Shown here: positions 63,274 through 64,000 of the stretch, piece by piece | Layout: every line of letters begins with the position of its first letter | Numbering within the stretch: position 1 is the first letter of the stretch | Source of the DNA: Cladorrhinum sp. PSN259 | Taxonomy: Eukaryota > Ascomycota > Sordariomycetes > Sordariales > Podosporaceae | Assembly (NCBI GenBank): GCA_033725935.1 | Contig: MU867085.1 | Span: 1-64,000 of the forward strand | Direction of reading: 5' to 3' | DNA length: 64,000 nucleotides | Made by a program: the position numbers and the translations under genes | The notes under the pieces: model-generated | Told to the model about the DNA's origin: nothing | Database searches by the model: none | Seen by the model: the letters and a program-made list of their open reading frames with translations, nothing else

Positions 63274-64000
63274 ATGGCCATCATTAAGTCTCTCGTGTAT
63301 TTGGCTCTCGTAGCCCTCCTAGCCCCTGGGGCTCTGGCGCATCTTCCAGATAACCGGCTAGTCCGCCGCGATGGCAACGAGGCCTACCCCTTCTGCACGA
63401 CGGCGACCAACGCTAACTGCGTCAATGACGGCCGGTACATCAAGCCGGACCTCAACATCTCCAACACGGGCAGCCCAGGAGACAATGCCTACAACACATA
63501 CCTCCCGGCACACACGTACACATTGTCGCAGTGGACCAACGGCAAGATGCCGTCCATGTGCTATTCCGTTATCAATAACTACAACTTCCGCCCGGCCGAT
63601 TTCGTCGTCTACAACGTGACCTTCTCGGATTGCTCAACGCCGTGGGTCATCTGCCGGAGCACCTTTGCCGGACCGACGATCCAGCAGGTTGCCGATGTAA
63701 GTCTTCTCCCTCCCGTCGTCGTCCTTTCCGAGCAATAATAGATGCTGACACTCTCTGCATAACATCTCCAAAATACCCGCCACCATGCGCCAGGCCGCTA
63801 ACGCCTACCTCGTCTTCCCCGAGTCCTGGGACCGCGCTATCGAGTCGTGGTGGGAGGACGGGCTCATCGCCGGCAAGGGGTCTTACTACTCGGCCGGCGC
63901 CCTCGTGCACGAGCACGGCCACGCCGTCGACGGCTACCTGCTCTTCCCGGCCATCCCGGGCGTTTATTCTGGCACATCGGCCTGGCTCGCCGCAGTCGCC
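63274..64000 (+). CDS. Secreted zinc metallopeptidase-like protein (HExxH), truncated by window end
   Basis: The first exon, 63274-63696, starts MAIIKSLVYLALVALLAPGA, a signal peptide cleaved after ALA (residue 22), followed by a possible KEX-like site (LVRR). The mature part has Cys and N-glycosylation sites (NIS, NVT). A GTAAGT donor follows at 63697, and the next exon, most simply from 63794 after GCGCCAG, encodes AANAYLVFPESWDRAIESWW and then ALVHEHGHAVDGY. HEHGH fits the HExxH zinc motif, so this is probably an extracellular zincin-like enzyme related to fungal secreted hypothetical proteins. The acceptor is uncertain: bases just before 63794 also read IPATMRQ in frame with the exon, which looks conserved, yet no AG lies at a suitable place further left without a stop. 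The 3' part is outside the window. Confidence 0.65.

Noticed and set aside
1..64000. CRISPR arrays, bacterial operons or ribosome-binding sites
   Set aside because: No regularly spaced repeats with unique spacers were seen, and intron-bearing genes and fungal families show this is eukaryotic DNA.
1..64000. tRNA and rRNA genes
   Set aside because: No convincing cloverleaf with A and B boxes or rRNA core sequence was recognised by eye; a dedicated covariance-model scan would be needed to exclude tRNAs.

Overview
The window is nuclear DNA of a filamentous ascomycete (Pezizomycotina; a Sordariomycete is likely but not proven). The evidence is short GT-AG introns of 50-140 bp, fungus-specific families (HET, fungal rhodopsin/PTH11-like domain, DUF6604, SRPK-like kinase, bifunctional diterpene cyclase), and transposon relics whose in-frame stops sit almost only where CAA/CAG (Gln) or TGG (Trp) codons would be. 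That last pattern is what repeat-induced point mutation (RIP, C to T at CpA) leaves behind. Gene density is low for a fungus, and AT-rich decayed blocks alternate with normal genes, as in an accessory or subtelomere-like compartment.

Layout. 1-4.9 kb: nested, RIP-damaged retroelement debris (Ty3/gypsy chromodomain, Copia pol tail plus a probable LTR, an inverted pair of a 0.5-kb repeat, a Gly-Tyr-Asp pentapeptide-repeat ORF). 6.3-6.8 kb: decayed Ulp1-like peptidase and DUF6604 fragments. 8.0-9.0 kb: an intact quinone-oxidoreductase-like MDR gene. 9.6-13.3 kb: a MULE transposase relic beside a complete but stop-riddled pogo/Fot1-type element with 43-bp inverted ends and a TA target duplication. 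14.5-15.4 kb: a second inverted pair of the 0.5-kb repeat. 18.6-20.0 kb: a six-exon fungal rhodopsin-like gene. 20.5-21.7 kb: a broken O-methyltransferase. 22.6-25.0 kb: a HET-domain gene.

26-43.9 kb is the best-preserved island: a secreted TRI14-like protein, a 14-TM-type MFS transporter and a two-exon P450 on the same strand, a second fungal rhodopsin-like gene, a hemerythrin-like gene with a 196-bp tandem duplication in its upstream region, a bifunctional class II/class I diterpene cyclase (DADD and DELME motifs) and a membrane-anchored sulfotransferase-like protein. The cyclase, P450 and MFS are plausible parts of one diterpenoid pathway, but no prenyl-diphosphate synthase is visible and the genes are not tightly packed.

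44-59.6 kb: a decayed DUF8021 gene, a broken small gene, a conserved Cys-rich small protein, a complete six-exon SRPK-like kinase and, divergent from it, a 7.7-kb pseudogene related to the A subunit of bacterial Tc insecticidal toxin complexes, with its C-terminal TcB-binding region best preserved. This block is bracketed by two families of dispersed repeats. A DJ-1/HSP31-like gene follows. 60-63 kb is mostly AT-rich non-coding DNA with a 347-bp MITE carrying perfect 32-bp inverted ends. The window ends inside a secreted HExxH metallopeptidase-like gene.

All calls rest on reading the sequence and on remembered family signatures. No database search was run.
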